From LC029 sp036676475 (GTDB lineage Bacteria; Bacillota; Bacilli; Aneurinibacillales; RAOX-1): a DNA stretch of 45,597 nt. Position numbers and translations under genes: made by a program. Below, in pieces: positions 8,602-16,757 of this stretch. Position 1 is the first letter of the stretch. Each line of letters opens with the position of its first letter. Below the pieces are notes generated by a model, which saw only the letters and a list, made by a program, of their open reading frames with translations, was not told the DNA's origin and did no database searches. The stretch spans positions 1 to 45,597 of the forward strand of contig JAKFCU010000078.1 of assembly GCA_036676475.1 (NCBI GenBank), given 5' to 3'.

Positions 8602-8823
8602 CTATTTTGCAGAACGGGAAATATGATGATAATACCAGGCATATCTTCTTGTTTTTTTTCTTTTTTCAAAGACCGCATTCATATTTCCGCTCTGAGTGGA
8701 AGGAGAGGCGGTTTCATTTTTTTCATTAAAGCACTCCATACAATGAGAGTCTTTCTCCGTGATTTCGTATTCTGTTAACTTAAGTCCACAACCTCTGCAT
8801 ACTTGTTGAGATAAATATAGCAT
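8602..8823 (-). CDS. Small zinc-ribbon protein (YhfH-like), probably FNR-activated
   Basis: A 73-residue soluble protein with a Cys4 pattern: CRGC at about residue 9, then HCMEC about 17 residues later, followed by a basic tail. The spacing and surrounding residues (LTEYEITEKD) resemble the 66-residue protein at 29899-30099, so the two are likely paralogues. The start has AAAAGGGG about 9 bases upstream. About 113 bases upstream is a perfect TGTGA-N6-TCACT site with a TATAGT hexamer at class II spacing, so the gene is probably induced by FNR when oxygen is low. No function is known to me; a zinc-binding adaptor or regulator is plausible. Confidence 0.7.
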   Translation of the reverse strand: MLYLSQQVCRGCGLKLTEYEITEKDSHCMECFNEKNETASPSTQSGNMNAVFEKRKKTRRYAWYYHHISRSAK

Positions 8824-8901
8824 AGTATTTGCCCCTTTTAATAGATAGAATTTTTATGCAAATCAGTATTGGATAATTTCTTAAAAATATTTTCTAGTTT
8901 T

Positions 8902-8944
8902 ACTATAGTCGAAAAATATAAAGGAAGAAGTGAAAAATGTCACA
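8902..8944 (-). promoter_or_regulatory. FNR site and promoter for the 73-residue zinc-ribbon gene
   Basis: On the minus strand the site reads TGTGACATTTTTCACT (8944-8929), an exact match to the B. subtilis FNR consensus TGTGA-N6-TCACT. A -10 hexamer TATAGT lies at 8907-8902, its centre 32 bp from the dyad centre, which places the dyad near -41.5 of a start around 8895. Geometry is that of a class II activated promoter. Confidence 0.7.
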
Positions 8945-9037
8945 TATTGACGAAACATTGCAAATCAGAAAAAGAAGTATTGATTTTACGCAAAAAAAAT
9001 AAAGGTCTATCCCAACAGGGAAAGAACCTTTTATTGT

Positions 9038-9277
9038 TTAAACAAGCTGGCCATAACGGATCATATAAACAGCTTCTTCCTCTTGATCGGGAATTAATCG
9101 AGGGAGAGGAAGATTGTTCTCCCTTGGAGGAAATGGATTGTAAAGCTTCATTCTTTCTTCCAACATATGGCCTTCCGGAAATAACTCAAGGTGTTCTAAG
9201 GGATGAATTCTAACAGCTGGATCCTCATCAAATTCACAGCATATCCAACGGATCTCATCAAAGTTGGCGAATGACAT
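9038..9277 (-). CDS. Small acidic protein with N-terminal MSFxxFDEI motif
   Basis: A 79-residue protein of unrecognised family. The open frame extends upstream to 9376, but the ATG at 9277 has an AAAGGAAAGG ribosome site, and from there the N-terminus (MSFANFDEIRWICCEFDEDP) aligns with that of the 63-residue protein at 10421-10612 (MSFVHFDEIYDMCCEVSETR). The shared MSF-x2-FDEI-x4-CCE signature argues that both are real and paralogous. The tail is proline-rich and then acidic. The two vicinal cysteines could bind metal or act in redox. The opposite-strand frame at 8869-9213 is rejected. Confidence 0.6.
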   Translation of the reverse strand: MSFANFDEIRWICCEFDEDPAVRIHPLEHLELFPEGHMLEERMKLYNPFPPRENNLPLPRLIPDQEEEAVYMIRYGQLV

Positions 9278-9437
9278 GACATACACCTTTCCTTTCCGTT
9301 TGAAATGTGAAAGAAAGCATGGAGAATGAAAAATGTAATTGAAAACGTTTGGGAGATGCCTTCTTTCTAATACCATTATATTACAATGTTAAACAGAATA
9401 GAGAAGAGCTTCATGGACGTTTTATGACAAATTATAT

Positions 9438-9465
9438 AAGGCCCTCTACAATTGGAGAGGGCCTT
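9438..9465. terminator. Bidirectional hairpin terminator
   Basis: A perfect 10-bp stem, AAGGCCCTCT with AGAGGGCCTT, has an 8-base loop. It most likely serves the minus-strand gene ending at 9510. A second hairpin, ACATATGCC/GGCATATGT, lies at about 9481-9501 between it and that gene. Confidence 0.7.
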
Positions 9466-9509
9466 TAGATGTGTATTATACACATATGCCAATGGCATAT
9501 GTAGTTTTA

Positions 9510-10085
9510 TTATGCTTCTAGGATGAACAGCTCGTTGACTAGTGCTTTTAATTGAAGATCAATTGCTTCAGAGCGATCGGTTTTAACTCGAAGATCAAGC
9601 AGCATATCGATCTGTAATTTTACCCAAGCAATTTGGTCTTCCACTCCTCGCTCGGCGAAGAGTCGTGTCAATATACCTATCGTATCTTTATATTCATAGA
9701 TCAGGCGAGTTTCATCCTCGCGAATTTCCTGAATCTTAGTCACGTTCCCAAATAAATATTCATATTCCATGATGTGTTTAGAGTAGAGGCGATGTACGAG
9801 AGCATGACCTTTCCATTCCTGTACAGCCTTGCGCATGGTGTTGGCTAATTGCAAGTCTTTCACGACGAAAGATCCTTCTAAGATGAATTGAAGTCCTAAA
9901 GGATGAAATACAAGAGGAATTTCATTGCCATGATCAAAGAGGATCATTTCTGTGTCTCCATTTTCGTATACACGGACTTGTGTGGAAGTATGATGGGATT
10001 CAAATAAATTTAGAAACGCTTTTAACTGGTACGGACTGAGTTCCAACTTGATTTGCTTATAAACAGTGGCTACTCGTTGAGCCAT
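9510..10085 (-). CDS. Conserved-looking protein of unknown function, 191 residues
   Basis: Not recognised. The protein looks soluble and mixed alpha/beta. The first half has a beta-rich pattern (TQVRVYENGDTEMILFD, IPLVFHPLGLQFILEGSFVV) and the second half is helical and charged (AVQEWKGHALVHRLYSKHIM onward, ending in QLKALVNELFILEA). There is no signal peptide, membrane segment or catalytic motif. A good AGGAGCG ribosome site lies about 8 bases before the ATG and a strong terminator follows, so it is a single-gene unit. The 335-base region upstream (10086-10420) contains only a possible extended -10 for the divergent gene at 10421. Confidence 0.75.
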   Translation of the reverse strand: MAQRVATVYKQIKLELSPYQLKAFLNLFESHHTSTQVRVYENGDTEMILFDHGNEIPLVFHPLGLQFILEGSFVVKDLQLANTMRKAVQEWKGHALVHRLYSKHIMEYEYLFGNVTKIQEIREDETRLIYEYKDTIGILTRLFAERGVEDQIAWVKLQIDMLLDLRVKTDRSEAIDLQLKALVNELFILEA

Positions 10086-10420
10086 AGTATTCGCTCCTAT
10101 TGTCCAATTTAGATAATCTTATTATACCTAAATTCTTGCCTGAATTCATGTGCGAAAAGCTTTGAAAATCGATTATATTTGAAATGAGAGCGCTTTAATC
10201 CAGGGAAAAAGCCACAAAATAATTATATCTCTTTAAATTGCTCTGGTATACTCACTTTTTTAAACGCGGACAAGTTTTTTATTTGAAATCAGGTATTGGT
10301 TGATTACACTTATTGCGTAAAATCACTAATTTACAACCTAAAGCCATTTTTGTAAGATGATGCTATAAGGAAAAACATTTCGAAATTGTTCGTCATTTCC
10401 ATTGGATAGGAGGGTTCAAG

Positions 10421-10612
10421 ATGTCATTTGTTCATTTTGATGAAATCTATGACATGTGCTGTGAGGTGAGTGAAACAAGGAGAATGGAGGAGCCAACATG
10501 TGATCAAGAAAGAAAGGCAGTGGATTATCGAATGTCCTTGCCTGTAAGAAAAAAGAGAAAACTCATAATTTCTACAATACCAAAATCAAAACCGCTTGTC
10601 TATACTCCATAA
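10421..10612 (+). CDS. Small protein with N-terminal MSFxxFDEI motif, paralogue of the gene at 9038
   Basis: A 63-residue protein with an AGGAGGG ribosome site at good spacing and an extended -10 (TGCTATAAG, about 10358-10366) upstream. The first 15 residues match the gene at 9038-9277 (MSFVHFDEI then CCE), while the rest is basic (KKRKLIIS) rather than acidic. The opposite charge of the tails is notable. I do not recognise the family. Confidence 0.6.
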   Translation: MSFVHFDEIYDMCCEVSETRRMEEPTCDQERKAVDYRMSLPVRKKRKLIISTIPKSKPLVYTP

Positions 10613-10677
10613 ATACTCCTTTATTCACCAGCTAATAACATCAATAGTTAAATCTTGCAACGTATTTGAAAAAAGAA

Positions 10678-10703
10678 ACCACATAGCTCTTAAGCTATGT
10701 GGT
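10678..10703 (-). terminator. Rho-independent terminator of the acyltransferase gene
   Basis: ACCACATAGCT (10678-10688) pairs perfectly with AGCTATGTGGT (10693-10703). A T-rich stretch follows on the minus strand. The stem overlaps the last codons of the minus-strand gene ending at 10695. Confidence 0.75.
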
Positions 10704-11261
10704 AGGGGGAGTCAATGCTTTGATTCCCTCTGCAATTTTAGCTGCCATTTCTTCGTGATCCATTTCAGCTGTAAGATCGAGAGGTTTACCAAAGATAATA
10801 CCTGCTGGTTTAAACCAGCCGTTTTTTGCTCCGTAGATATAGGTAGGGACGACTGGGGCTTTACTCTTTCCTGCAATAAATCCAATCCCTTTTTTTGCTT
10901 CTTGCATCTCCCCTGTTTTCGACCGGGTCCCCTCAATAAAAATAGAAAAGATTTGTCCATTTTTCAATAAATTAAGGGAGTATTTTAACGATTTGAGATC
11001 AGCTTGACCTCTCTTGATCGGGAAGGCACCCATTTCAGTAATAATCCAAGCGAAATACTTATTTCTAAAGAGTTCTTCTTTAGCCATGATGTACATTTTT
11101 CGCGGAGTGTGAGTTCCCACTAGAAGCGGATCAAAGTTGCTTGTATGGTTCATGGCCAAAATACAGGCACCCTCAGGAATATTTTCCATTCCGGTAACTT
11201 GAACTCGAAATCGGATATGGAGAAAGAATTTAACTAATGCACGAATAATCTGATAAACCAA
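10695..11261 (-). CDS. plsC: 1-acyl-sn-glycerol-3-phosphate acyltransferase (PlsC family)
   Basis: Transfers an acyl chain to lysophosphatidate in phospholipid synthesis at the membrane. Motif I NHTSNFD (His39, Asp44) and motif III EGTRSKTG near residue 110 are present, with a hydrophobic N-terminal helix (IIRALVKFFLHI). The 188-residue length is typical. The start is TTG with GGGAA 9 bases upstream. Other PlsC-like acyltransferases act on different lysolipids, so the exact substrate is open. Confidence 0.88.
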   Translation of the reverse strand: MVYQIIRALVKFFLHIRFRVQVTGMENIPEGACILAMNHTSNFDPLLVGTHTPRKMYIMAKEELFRNKYFAWIITEMGAFPIKRGQADLKSLKYSLNLLKNGQIFSIFIEGTRSKTGEMQEAKKGIGFIAGKSKAPVVPTYIYGAKNGWFKPAGIIFGKPLDLTAEMDHEEMAAKIAEGIKALTPPTT

Positions 11262-11383
11262 AATGAATCTTCCCTTCTAAGAAAAAGTTAATAGTATTAA
11301 AATACCATAAAATGAGTCAAACGTTGAATAAATTGTTCATGGGATGATTCTGTTTTTACTCGATAGGATATCTCGGATGTATT

Positions 11384-11827
11384 CTAGAGTTGTTCTTCGG
11401 AAGTGACGTGGATCCCATGACGAATGAAAAGGGCTGCAGTAACACCGACTCCATCCACCTTTGTCTTGGTATAGGTTCCATCATATATCATATGGCTTCC
11501 ACAGGAAGGACTTCTTTCTTTAAGGATGGCTTCCGTGGCCCTGGCTGTTTGGGCTACTCGTAGAGCTTGCCAGGCACCATCTAAAAATTGATCGGTTACA
11601 TCATTCCCTTGATTATCTATAACCCTCGCTTTTCCATCGAGTACATCAAAGCCATTCCCTCCCACAATTTCTGCTGGATTTCGTGGGGTCGATAGTCCGC
11701 CTAGCTGTTCAGGACACACAGGAATCGCCTGTCCATCCCGGACAAGCTGTTCTACATGAGAATGTAAATTTGAGTTCTTATCATAACGGCATTGACAGCC
11801 CATTAGACAGGCACTGACTACCTTCAT
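11384..11827 (-). CDS. DUF523 family protein, TudS-like Fe-S thiouracil desulfidase
   Basis: The protein is a single DUF523 domain of 147 residues. The family's conserved cysteines are present: SACLMGCQCRYD at the N-terminus, PVCPEQLGG near residue 38 and SPSCGS in the last third. Stand-alone DUF523 proteins of the TudS type hold a [4Fe-4S] cluster on three such cysteines and remove sulfur from thiouracil. The start has GAGGTGAGG close upstream. Assignment to the family is firm; the substrate is by analogy. Confidence 0.82.
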   Translation of the reverse strand: MKVVSACLMGCQCRYDKNSNLHSHVEQLVRDGQAIPVCPEQLGGLSTPRNPAEIVGGNGFDVLDGKARVIDNQGNDVTDQFLDGAWQALRVAQTARATEAILKERSPSCGSHMIYDGTYTKTKVDGVGVTAALFIRHGIHVTSEEQL

Positions 11828-11898
11828 TCATCCTCACCTCACGATATGTTTATATTACATTGTACACCGATTGAAGTGGTGTATTCCATAAGTCCAGC

Positions 11899-11926
11899 AA
11901 AAAAACCTTCCCGGTGGGGAAGGTTT
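11899..11926 (-). terminator. Rho-independent terminator
   Basis: AAACCTTCCC (11903-11912) pairs with GGGAAGGTTT (11917-11926) around a GGTG loop. The minus-strand transcript then meets a run of T (complement of 11899-11905). It terminates the gene ending at 11926. Confidence 0.75.
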
Positions 11927-12249
11927 TATCGAATCGTATTCGAAAGATTGCGAATCGTATCAATCAATTCGTTGGCCTGGTTTAATTTTTGAGACATGGA
12001 TGAGATGGAAGGCAGTCTGAGCAGGGAGCTCAGTCCGGATTTTTTCTTGGTGCCTATGAGGGATTTGTTATTTTTTTGTTCTAAGCGCGTAAGTCTTCTC
12101 TCCAGTCGATTTTTCTTTGACGCTATTTTTTGATTGAATCGAGCTAAGAAGGTAGGATCATCTAGCATATTTTTTAATGCTTGCGGATTAGAATGAAAAT
12201 ATTGTTCATTCGTTTTTAGCCAATTACGTAGCGTTTCCTTTTGCTTCAT
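11926..12249 (-). CDS. Small basic helical protein of unknown function
   Basis: A 107-residue, lysine- and arginine-rich, predicted mostly helical protein. It contains a central coiled-coil-like segment (KIASKKNRLERRLTRLEQKN) and an amphipathic C-terminus (SQKLNQANELIDTIRNLSN). The longer frame starts at 12270, but the ATG at 12249 has GAGGAG about 9 bases upstream. There is no signal peptide. The charge and size resemble small spore- or nucleoid-associated Bacillales proteins, but no family is recognised. Confidence 0.6.
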   Translation of the reverse strand: MKQKETLRNWLKTNEQYFHSNPQALKNMLDDPTFLARFNQKIASKKNRLERRLTRLEQKNNKSLIGTKKKSGLSSLLRLPSISSMSQKLNQANELIDTIRNLSNTIR

Positions 12250-12340
12250 AAGTGGACACTCCTCTTCCAATTAGTTTAATTCACTAGGTTTAGCGACTAC
12301 TATTACACTATGAAGCATTGGGTGATTTGGATTGGATAAC

Positions 12341-12352
12341 TGTACCGGTACA
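12341..12352. promoter_or_regulatory. Perfect 12-bp palindrome, possible operator
   Basis: TGTACCGGTACA lies alone in the gap between the divergent genes at 12249 (minus) and 12507 (plus). It could be a repressor site for either, but no second copy was found and no regulator is known. Confidence 0.25.
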
Positions 12353-12420
12353 TATAGAAAATAGACGAAGATCTATGAAATCGAGGTTTTTATTGAATAT
12401 AACTGGTTAAACTGTATTCT

Positions 12421-12471
12421 AAGAAAAGCTACTGGCATCGCCTAATGCGTATACTACTTTCTGATAAGTAC
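12421..12471 (-). repeat. Dispersed intergenic repeat, full copy
   Basis: The copy runs in the minus orientation, from AAGAAAAGCTACTGGC at 12421 to a CTGATAAGTA end. It lies immediately upstream of the SodC-like lipoprotein gene, within about 20 bases of its ribosome site, so it is probably part of that gene's promoter or leader region. Confidence 0.85.
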
Positions 12472-12506
12472 TAGAAAATAAAAAATGAAAAAGGAGTATG
12501 AGATTG

Positions 12507-13082
12507 ATGAAGTGGAAACTATTTATACCATCTATGCTTCTTCTTCTTTTCTTTACCTTACTAGGATGCAGTTCCGCTCAAGTTGAACCACAACCACAAG
12601 GGTTAGGAGCATCCGACCATGAGGCTGTAGCCGTTTCTGAAGCATCAGGAATGAAATCTGTGGAAATCATCAATGGGGAAGGAAAGAAAATTGGAGTAGC
12701 TTTACTTAAGGAAGAAAAAGGTGGTGTACGTCTGCAACTTGAAGTTACACAACTGAGGCAAGGAAATCATGGATTCCATATTCATGAAAAAACATTTCAA
12801 GGAACTGATTTTGAATCTGCTGGTGCCCATTTTAACCCGACAGGTAAGGAACATGGGCTGAAAAATCCAAAAGGTGCCCATCTGGGAGATATGCATAATC
12901 TTAGGGTAAAGGAAGATGGAACAGCCTTCCAAACGGAATATTTGGAGGGGGCTAACCTAAAGAAAGATCATCCTAACACCTTACTGGGTAAATCCATCAT
13001 GATTCACAAAGATGAAGATGATCAAGTAACCAACCCTGCTGGTAATTCAGGAGACCGTGTGGCTGGCGGGAATATCTTATAG
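12507..13082 (+). CDS. sodC: Cu,Zn superoxide dismutase-like lipoprotein
   Basis: A 191-residue lipoprotein: signal peptide, then lipobox TLLGC (Cys21), a short spacer and a SodC domain. All metal ligands of the Cu,Zn enzyme are visible: GFHIHE, AHFNP, KEHG, HLGD and MIHKD. B. subtilis YojM, by contrast, is known for a lost copper ligand. The disulphide cysteines are absent: the usual loop Cys after HIHE is missing and the C-terminal RiACG reads RVAGG. It would detoxify superoxide outside the membrane. The ATG at 12498 is only 1 base from GGAG, so the ATG at 12507 (10 bases) is preferred; a TTG at 12504 is also possible. Confidence 0.85.
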   Translation: MKWKLFIPSMLLLLFFTLLGCSSAQVEPQPQGLGASDHEAVAVSEASGMKSVEIINGEGKKIGVALLKEEKGGVRLQLEVTQLRQGNHGFHIHEKTFQGTDFESAGAHFNPTGKEHGLKNPKGAHLGDMHNLRVKEDGTAFQTEYLEGANLKKDHPNTLLGKSIMIHKDEDDQVTNPAGNSGDRVAGGNIL

Positions 13083-13123
13083 CAGCAAATCAATTGATTA
13101 TAAAAGCATTCATCCCAGAAAAT

Positions 13124-13162
13124 AAAGAAAGGATCCCTCATGCCTTAGGGGATCCTTTCTTT
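13124..13162 (+). terminator. Rho-independent terminator of the SodC-like gene
   Basis: AAAGAAAGGATCCC pairs with GGGGATCCTTTCTTT around a short loop. It lies directly ahead of two tandem copies of the dispersed repeat. Confidence 0.75.
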
Positions 13163-13164
13163 AT

Positions 13165-13263
13165 ACTTATCGGAAAGTATTATTCGCATAAGGCAATGCC
13201 AGTAGCTTTCTTATACTTATCAGAAAGTAGTATACGCATTAGGCGATGCCAGTAGCTTTCTTA
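13165..13263 (+). repeat. Dispersed intergenic repeat, two full copies in direct tandem
   Basis: Copy one spans 13165-13213 and copy two 13215-13263. They are about 90 percent alike by eye, both running from ACTTATC(G/A)GAAAGTA to CAGTAGCTTTCTTA. They fill most of the 321-base gap between the SodC-like and second GGDEF-EAL genes; the rest of the gap shows no gene. Confidence 0.9.
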
Positions 13264-13403
13264 TGAAAAAATTGGTTTAAAGGGAATAGACAAATGATTA
13301 GGACTCAAGTAGGATTAAATAAATAGAAGGTTTTAGAGCATAACTTCGTTAAAATGCCCATAATTAGCAAACGTAGATTCTGGACAGGGAAGGGGAAAAG
13401 AAG

Positions 13404-16034
13404 TTGAGCCGGGATAGGTTAAAAAGCGATCATTATACACTAATAAATGTTCGTCAGGGAATTATAACCGAGCGAAGCAGAGCGGAAAACAAGGCAGATA
13501 AACAATTGAGTCATAGTGAAGAACGATATAGATGTTTAATTGAGCTCTTACCTGAAGCGATTGTCGTACATAGAAATGGAAAATTTCTCTATATTAATCA
13601 AGTAGGTGCCAAGCTATTAGGGGCGGAGCACGGTAGAGATTTAATTGGAATGCCCATTCGAAAGGTAGTTCATCCCGATGACTGGGAAAGGATTCTTTGC
13701 CAAACTGAATTGAGTATAGATAATATAGGAAAAACTTTTTCTTGTGAGGAGCGTCTACTTCGACTGGATGGAAGCGTTTTCGATGCGGAAATATCCTCAT
13801 CAGCGTTCATCTATGAAGGAAAGCCCGCTATCCAACTGGTCATGCGTGATTTAACGGAACGAAACCGAATGGCTAAATCTTTAAGTAATAGTGAAGAACG
13901 CTATCGTTCCCTATTTGAAAATAATCTTTCCGGGATTTTTTCGTTGGATTTAAGCGGACATTTTCTAAGTATGAATCCAGCTGCAGAAAGGATGTGTGGG
14001 TATTCCCGCGAGGAGTTATATTTAACATCCTTCACCCGCCTCATACCATCGGAAGATCAGGAATTGGTGATGAAGCAGTTTTATGATGTGCTAGACGGAA
14101 ACCCTACGACTTTCGAAATCTCTATCATTCATAAGAATGGGCATCGTGTTTATTTGAGTGCGCTCGGGGTTCCTATGGTGGTAAATGGGGAAGTAGTGGG
14201 GATTTATGGAATCACGAAGGATATTTCCGAAAAAAAGAGAGTCAAGAAAATTTTCAATGATATAACAAATGGGGTATCCGAAGAAATTGGCGAAGCTTTT
14301 TTTCACTCTCTTGTGTTGAAGATCTCTAAGTCGTTGGATGTAGAATACGCTTTTATTTGTGAATATTCGGAGAGCGGTCATATGAAAACGATTGCCGTTT
14401 CGATCAATGGCCAGCTTGCAGAGAATTTCTCCTACGATCTCCTGAATTCTCCATGTGAAATTACTCTAAATTCGGTAATCTGTTGTTTTCCAAATGGGGT
14501 AGCAGATCATTTTCCTTTGGATACCCAATTAAGAGATTGGCAAATAGAGAGTTATGTAGGGGTTCCATTGAGTGATTCAGACGGCAGGAAAATTGGGTTG
14601 TTGGCGATCATGAGTAAAAAAGAGATTATGGATCTGCATTTGGCGGAGTCCGTATTAAAAATATTTTCAGCACGGGCCGCTGCGGAGCTTTCTCGAAAAC
14701 GAGCAGAAGCTGCCGTTTCCTATTTGGCATACCATGATGCCCTTACCTGTCTCCCTAATCGATATTATATTCATAAGTGCCTTGAGATGGCCTTGAAGAA
14801 TGCAAAAGCCTCAGACAAGAAGGTCGCTTTGTTTTATTGTGATCTTGATCGTTTTAAAAATATTAATGATAGCATGGGACATTCCTTTGGTGATCTAATA
14901 TTACAGGATGCGGTTAATCGTCTTCAGTCAGTCATTTCAGGAACGACCACGCTTGCGCGAATGGGGGGAGACGCGTTCTGCTTGCTCCTTCCGGAAATTG
15001 ATGGACAAGAAGAGGTCATTCATGTCGCTCAAACGGTGTCGCAATTGTTTCGAGAGCCTTTTACAGTTAATGGTCATGAGGTTTATTTAACACTCAGCAT
15101 GGGGATCAGCTTATACCCTTCAGATGGGGAAGATGCAGATTTCTTAATCAAGAATGCCGATACAGCCATGTACAGAGCTAAAGAATTGGGAAGGAACAAT
15201 TATCAATTTTATAACCCGATGATGAATGAAGCCGTTTTGGATAATTTTTTATTGGAAGTCCATCTGCGTAAAGCAATTGAAAAAGAGGAATTTAAGCTTG
15301 TTTATCAGCCTCAGGTTGATATGGTTAATAAACAAATGATGGGTATGGAGGCCTTAATCCGTTGGCAGCATCCCACACTTGGCACTGTTTCACCCGGTGA
15401 ATTTATTCCTTTAGCAGAAGAAACAGGACTGATTATTCCTATTGGTGAATGGGTATTACGAAAAGCTTGTGCTGAAAATAAAGCTCTTCAAGATGCCGGA
15501 TATCCTGTGGTCAAGGTATCAGTCAATATATCAGTCAGGCAGTTTCAACAAAAAAACCTCGTTCAAGTTATAGAGGATATTCTACAGGAAACAGGTTTGG
15601 ATGCTAGCTATTTAAAATTGGAGATTACCGAAAGCATCAGTATGTTTCATGTTGACAACGTTTTATCTCAGCTTAACCATTTGAAATCTATAGGAGTGGA
15701 TGTGTCGATTGATGACTTTGGAAAAGGTTATTCTTCACTCATTTACTTGAGGCGATTTCCCATAAGCAGTTTAAAGATTGATCAACTGTTTATCACTGAC
15801 ATTACCAGTAACGCTGATAGCGAATCGATTACTAGAGCCATTATTAGCATGGCTCATAGCCTAAAGCTAAAGGTTGTTGCTGAAGGAATTGAGACAGTGG
15901 AGCAGATGCGATTTCTCGAAGCGTTGAACTGTGATTATGGGCAAGGTTATTTGTTTAGCAGGCCGGTGCCAGCTAGTGAGTTAAAAAAAATTCTTGAATC
16001 GCCTGTGTTCCCAAATTATTTTTGCACCTTATAG
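13404..16034 (+). CDS. PAS-PAS-GAF-GGDEF(degenerate)-EAL protein, probable c-di-GMP phosphodiesterase
   Basis: An 876-residue soluble protein. The order is PAS 1 (about 38-150), PAS 2 (about 165-285), a GAF-like domain (about 290-440), GGDEF (about 450-605) and EAL (about 615-865). The cyclase signature reads GGDAF (near residue 520), so the metal-binding glutamate is lost and cyclase activity is unlikely. The phosphodiesterase motifs are complete: MEALIRW, EITES, DDFGKGYSS, KIDQLF and AEGIET. The degenerate GGDEF may still bind GTP and tune the EAL domain, as known for other tandem proteins. The start is TTG behind AAGGGGA. There is no membrane segment. It likely counteracts the intact cyclase at 5406 and the one at 35541. 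Confidence 0.92.
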   Translation: MSRDRLKSDHYTLINVRQGIITERSRAENKADKQLSHSEERYRCLIELLPEAIVVHRNGKFLYINQVGAKLLGAEHGRDLIGMPIRKVVHPDDWERILCQTELSIDNIGKTFSCEERLLRLDGSVFDAEISSSAFIYEGKPAIQLVMRDLTERNRMAKSLSNSEERYRSLFENNLSGIFSLDLSGHFLSMNPAAERMCGYSREELYLTSFTRLIPSEDQELVMKQFYDVLDGNPTTFEISIIHKNGHRVYLSALGVPMVVNGEVVGIYGITKDISEKKRVKKIFNDITNGVSEEIGEAFFHSLVLKISKSLDVEYAFICEYSESGHMKTIAVSINGQLAENFSYDLLNSPCEITLNSVICCFPNGVADHFPLDTQLRDWQIESYVGVPLSDSDGRKIGLLAIMSKKEIMDLHLAESVLKIFSARAAAELSRKRAEAAVSYLAYHDALTCLPNRYYIHKCLEMALKNAKASDKKVALFYCDLDRFKNINDSMGHSFGDLILQDAVNRLQSVISGTTTLARMGGDAFCLLLPEIDGQEEVIHVAQTVSQLFREPFTVNGHEVYLTLSMGISLYPSDGEDADFLIKNADTAMYRAKELGRNNYQFYNPMMNEAVLDNFLLEVHLRKAIEKEEFKLVYQPQVDMVNKQMMGMEALIRWQHPTLGTVSPGEFIPLAEETGLIIPIGEWVLRKACAENKALQDAGYPVVKVSVNISVRQFQQKNLVQVIEDILQETGLDASYLKLEITESISMFHVDNVLSQLNHLKSIGVDVSIDDFGKGYSSLIYLRRFPISSLKIDQLFITDITSNADSESITRAIISMAHSLKLKVVAEGIETVEQMRFLEALNCDYGQGYLFSRPVPASELKKILESPVFPNYFCTL

Positions 16035-16065
16035 GGGGTCAAAAGGTTGAAGGGAGAATGATAAA

Positions 16066-16698
16066 GTGAATGATGTTTGGTATGCAAGCTATGGCTCCAA
16101 TCTGAATAAAGAGCGATTTCTATGCTACATTTGCGGGGGAAAGCCGTCAGGCTCCAAGGATGTTGAGATAGGATGTCGTGATCAAAGGTTGCCAAAACAG
16201 GATCAACCGATTCTCTTGCCATATCCTCTTTATTTTGCTGAGGACTCAAAGCGATGGGGAGGTGCTCCTGCATTCCTAGGACATCAAAAAGTTGAGGAAA
16301 ACCTTACATTGGGAAGAATATATAGAATTACGAAGGAGCAGTTTCTAGACGTCGTGAAGCAGGAAAATGGAGGTCAAGTGTGGCAGTTAGATTTAGAGAT
16401 GGTCAAACGGAATGGAGCGCAGACTTTCCTGAATTCATGGTATGGTCATATCGTGTACGTGGGTGAACAAGATGGACTTCCTATCTATACTTTTACAGCA
16501 CCATGGTCAGGGGAGGATGCTCATTTTACTTCTCCTTCTAAAGCATACCTAACCACTATTATCAAAGGAATCAACGAGTGCTATGAATTACAGGATCATG
16601 AATTAGTTCAATATTTTCAGGGAAAACCGGGTGTAAAGGGAAACTGGACAGATGCGGAACTAACGGCTCTAATTCAGAATTGCCGGCAGGAAATCTAA
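16066..16698 (+). CDS. Gamma-glutamylcyclotransferase-fold protein
   Basis: A 210-residue protein beginning at GTG with AGGGAG upstream. The N-terminal WYASYGSNLNKERF carries the YGSN substrate loop of the gamma-glutamylcyclotransferase/AIG2 fold, and GRIYRITKEQF is the usual second strand. Family members cyclise gamma-glutamyl amines (BtrG, GGCT). No partner genes indicate the substrate. It follows the EAL protein by only 31 bases and may be cotranscribed with it. Confidence 0.72.
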   Translation: MNDVWYASYGSNLNKERFLCYICGGKPSGSKDVEIGCRDQRLPKQDQPILLPYPLYFAEDSKRWGGAPAFLGHQKVEENLTLGRIYRITKEQFLDVVKQENGGQVWQLDLEMVKRNGAQTFLNSWYGHIVYVGEQDGLPIYTFTAPWSGEDAHFTSPSKAYLTTIIKGINECYELQDHELVQYFQGKPGVKGNWTDAELTALIQNCRQEI

Positions 16699-16722
16699 AG
16701 GAAAGCCATTTTTTTTCTCGAA

Positions 16723-16757
16723 CTGATCAGAAAGTAGAATACGCTTTAGGTGGTTTC
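16723..16757 (+). repeat. Degenerate copy of the dispersed repeat at the edge of the metQ remnant
   Basis: CTGATCAGAAAGTAGAATAC followed by GCTTTAGG matches the left two thirds of the repeat. The match then breaks off at the point where recognisable MetQ sequence begins. Confidence 0.55.

Noticed and set aside
8869..9213. 114-codon plus-strand frame
   Set aside because: It overlaps the FNR-type promoter and the minus-strand FDEI gene, which has a paralogue and a ribosome site; the plus-strand protein is low-complexity and has no ribosome site.
16680..16740. TTG start for the metQ-like frame
   Set aside because: No ribosome site, inside the preceding gene, and the first 20-30 residues are not MetQ-like; the frame is a remnant.
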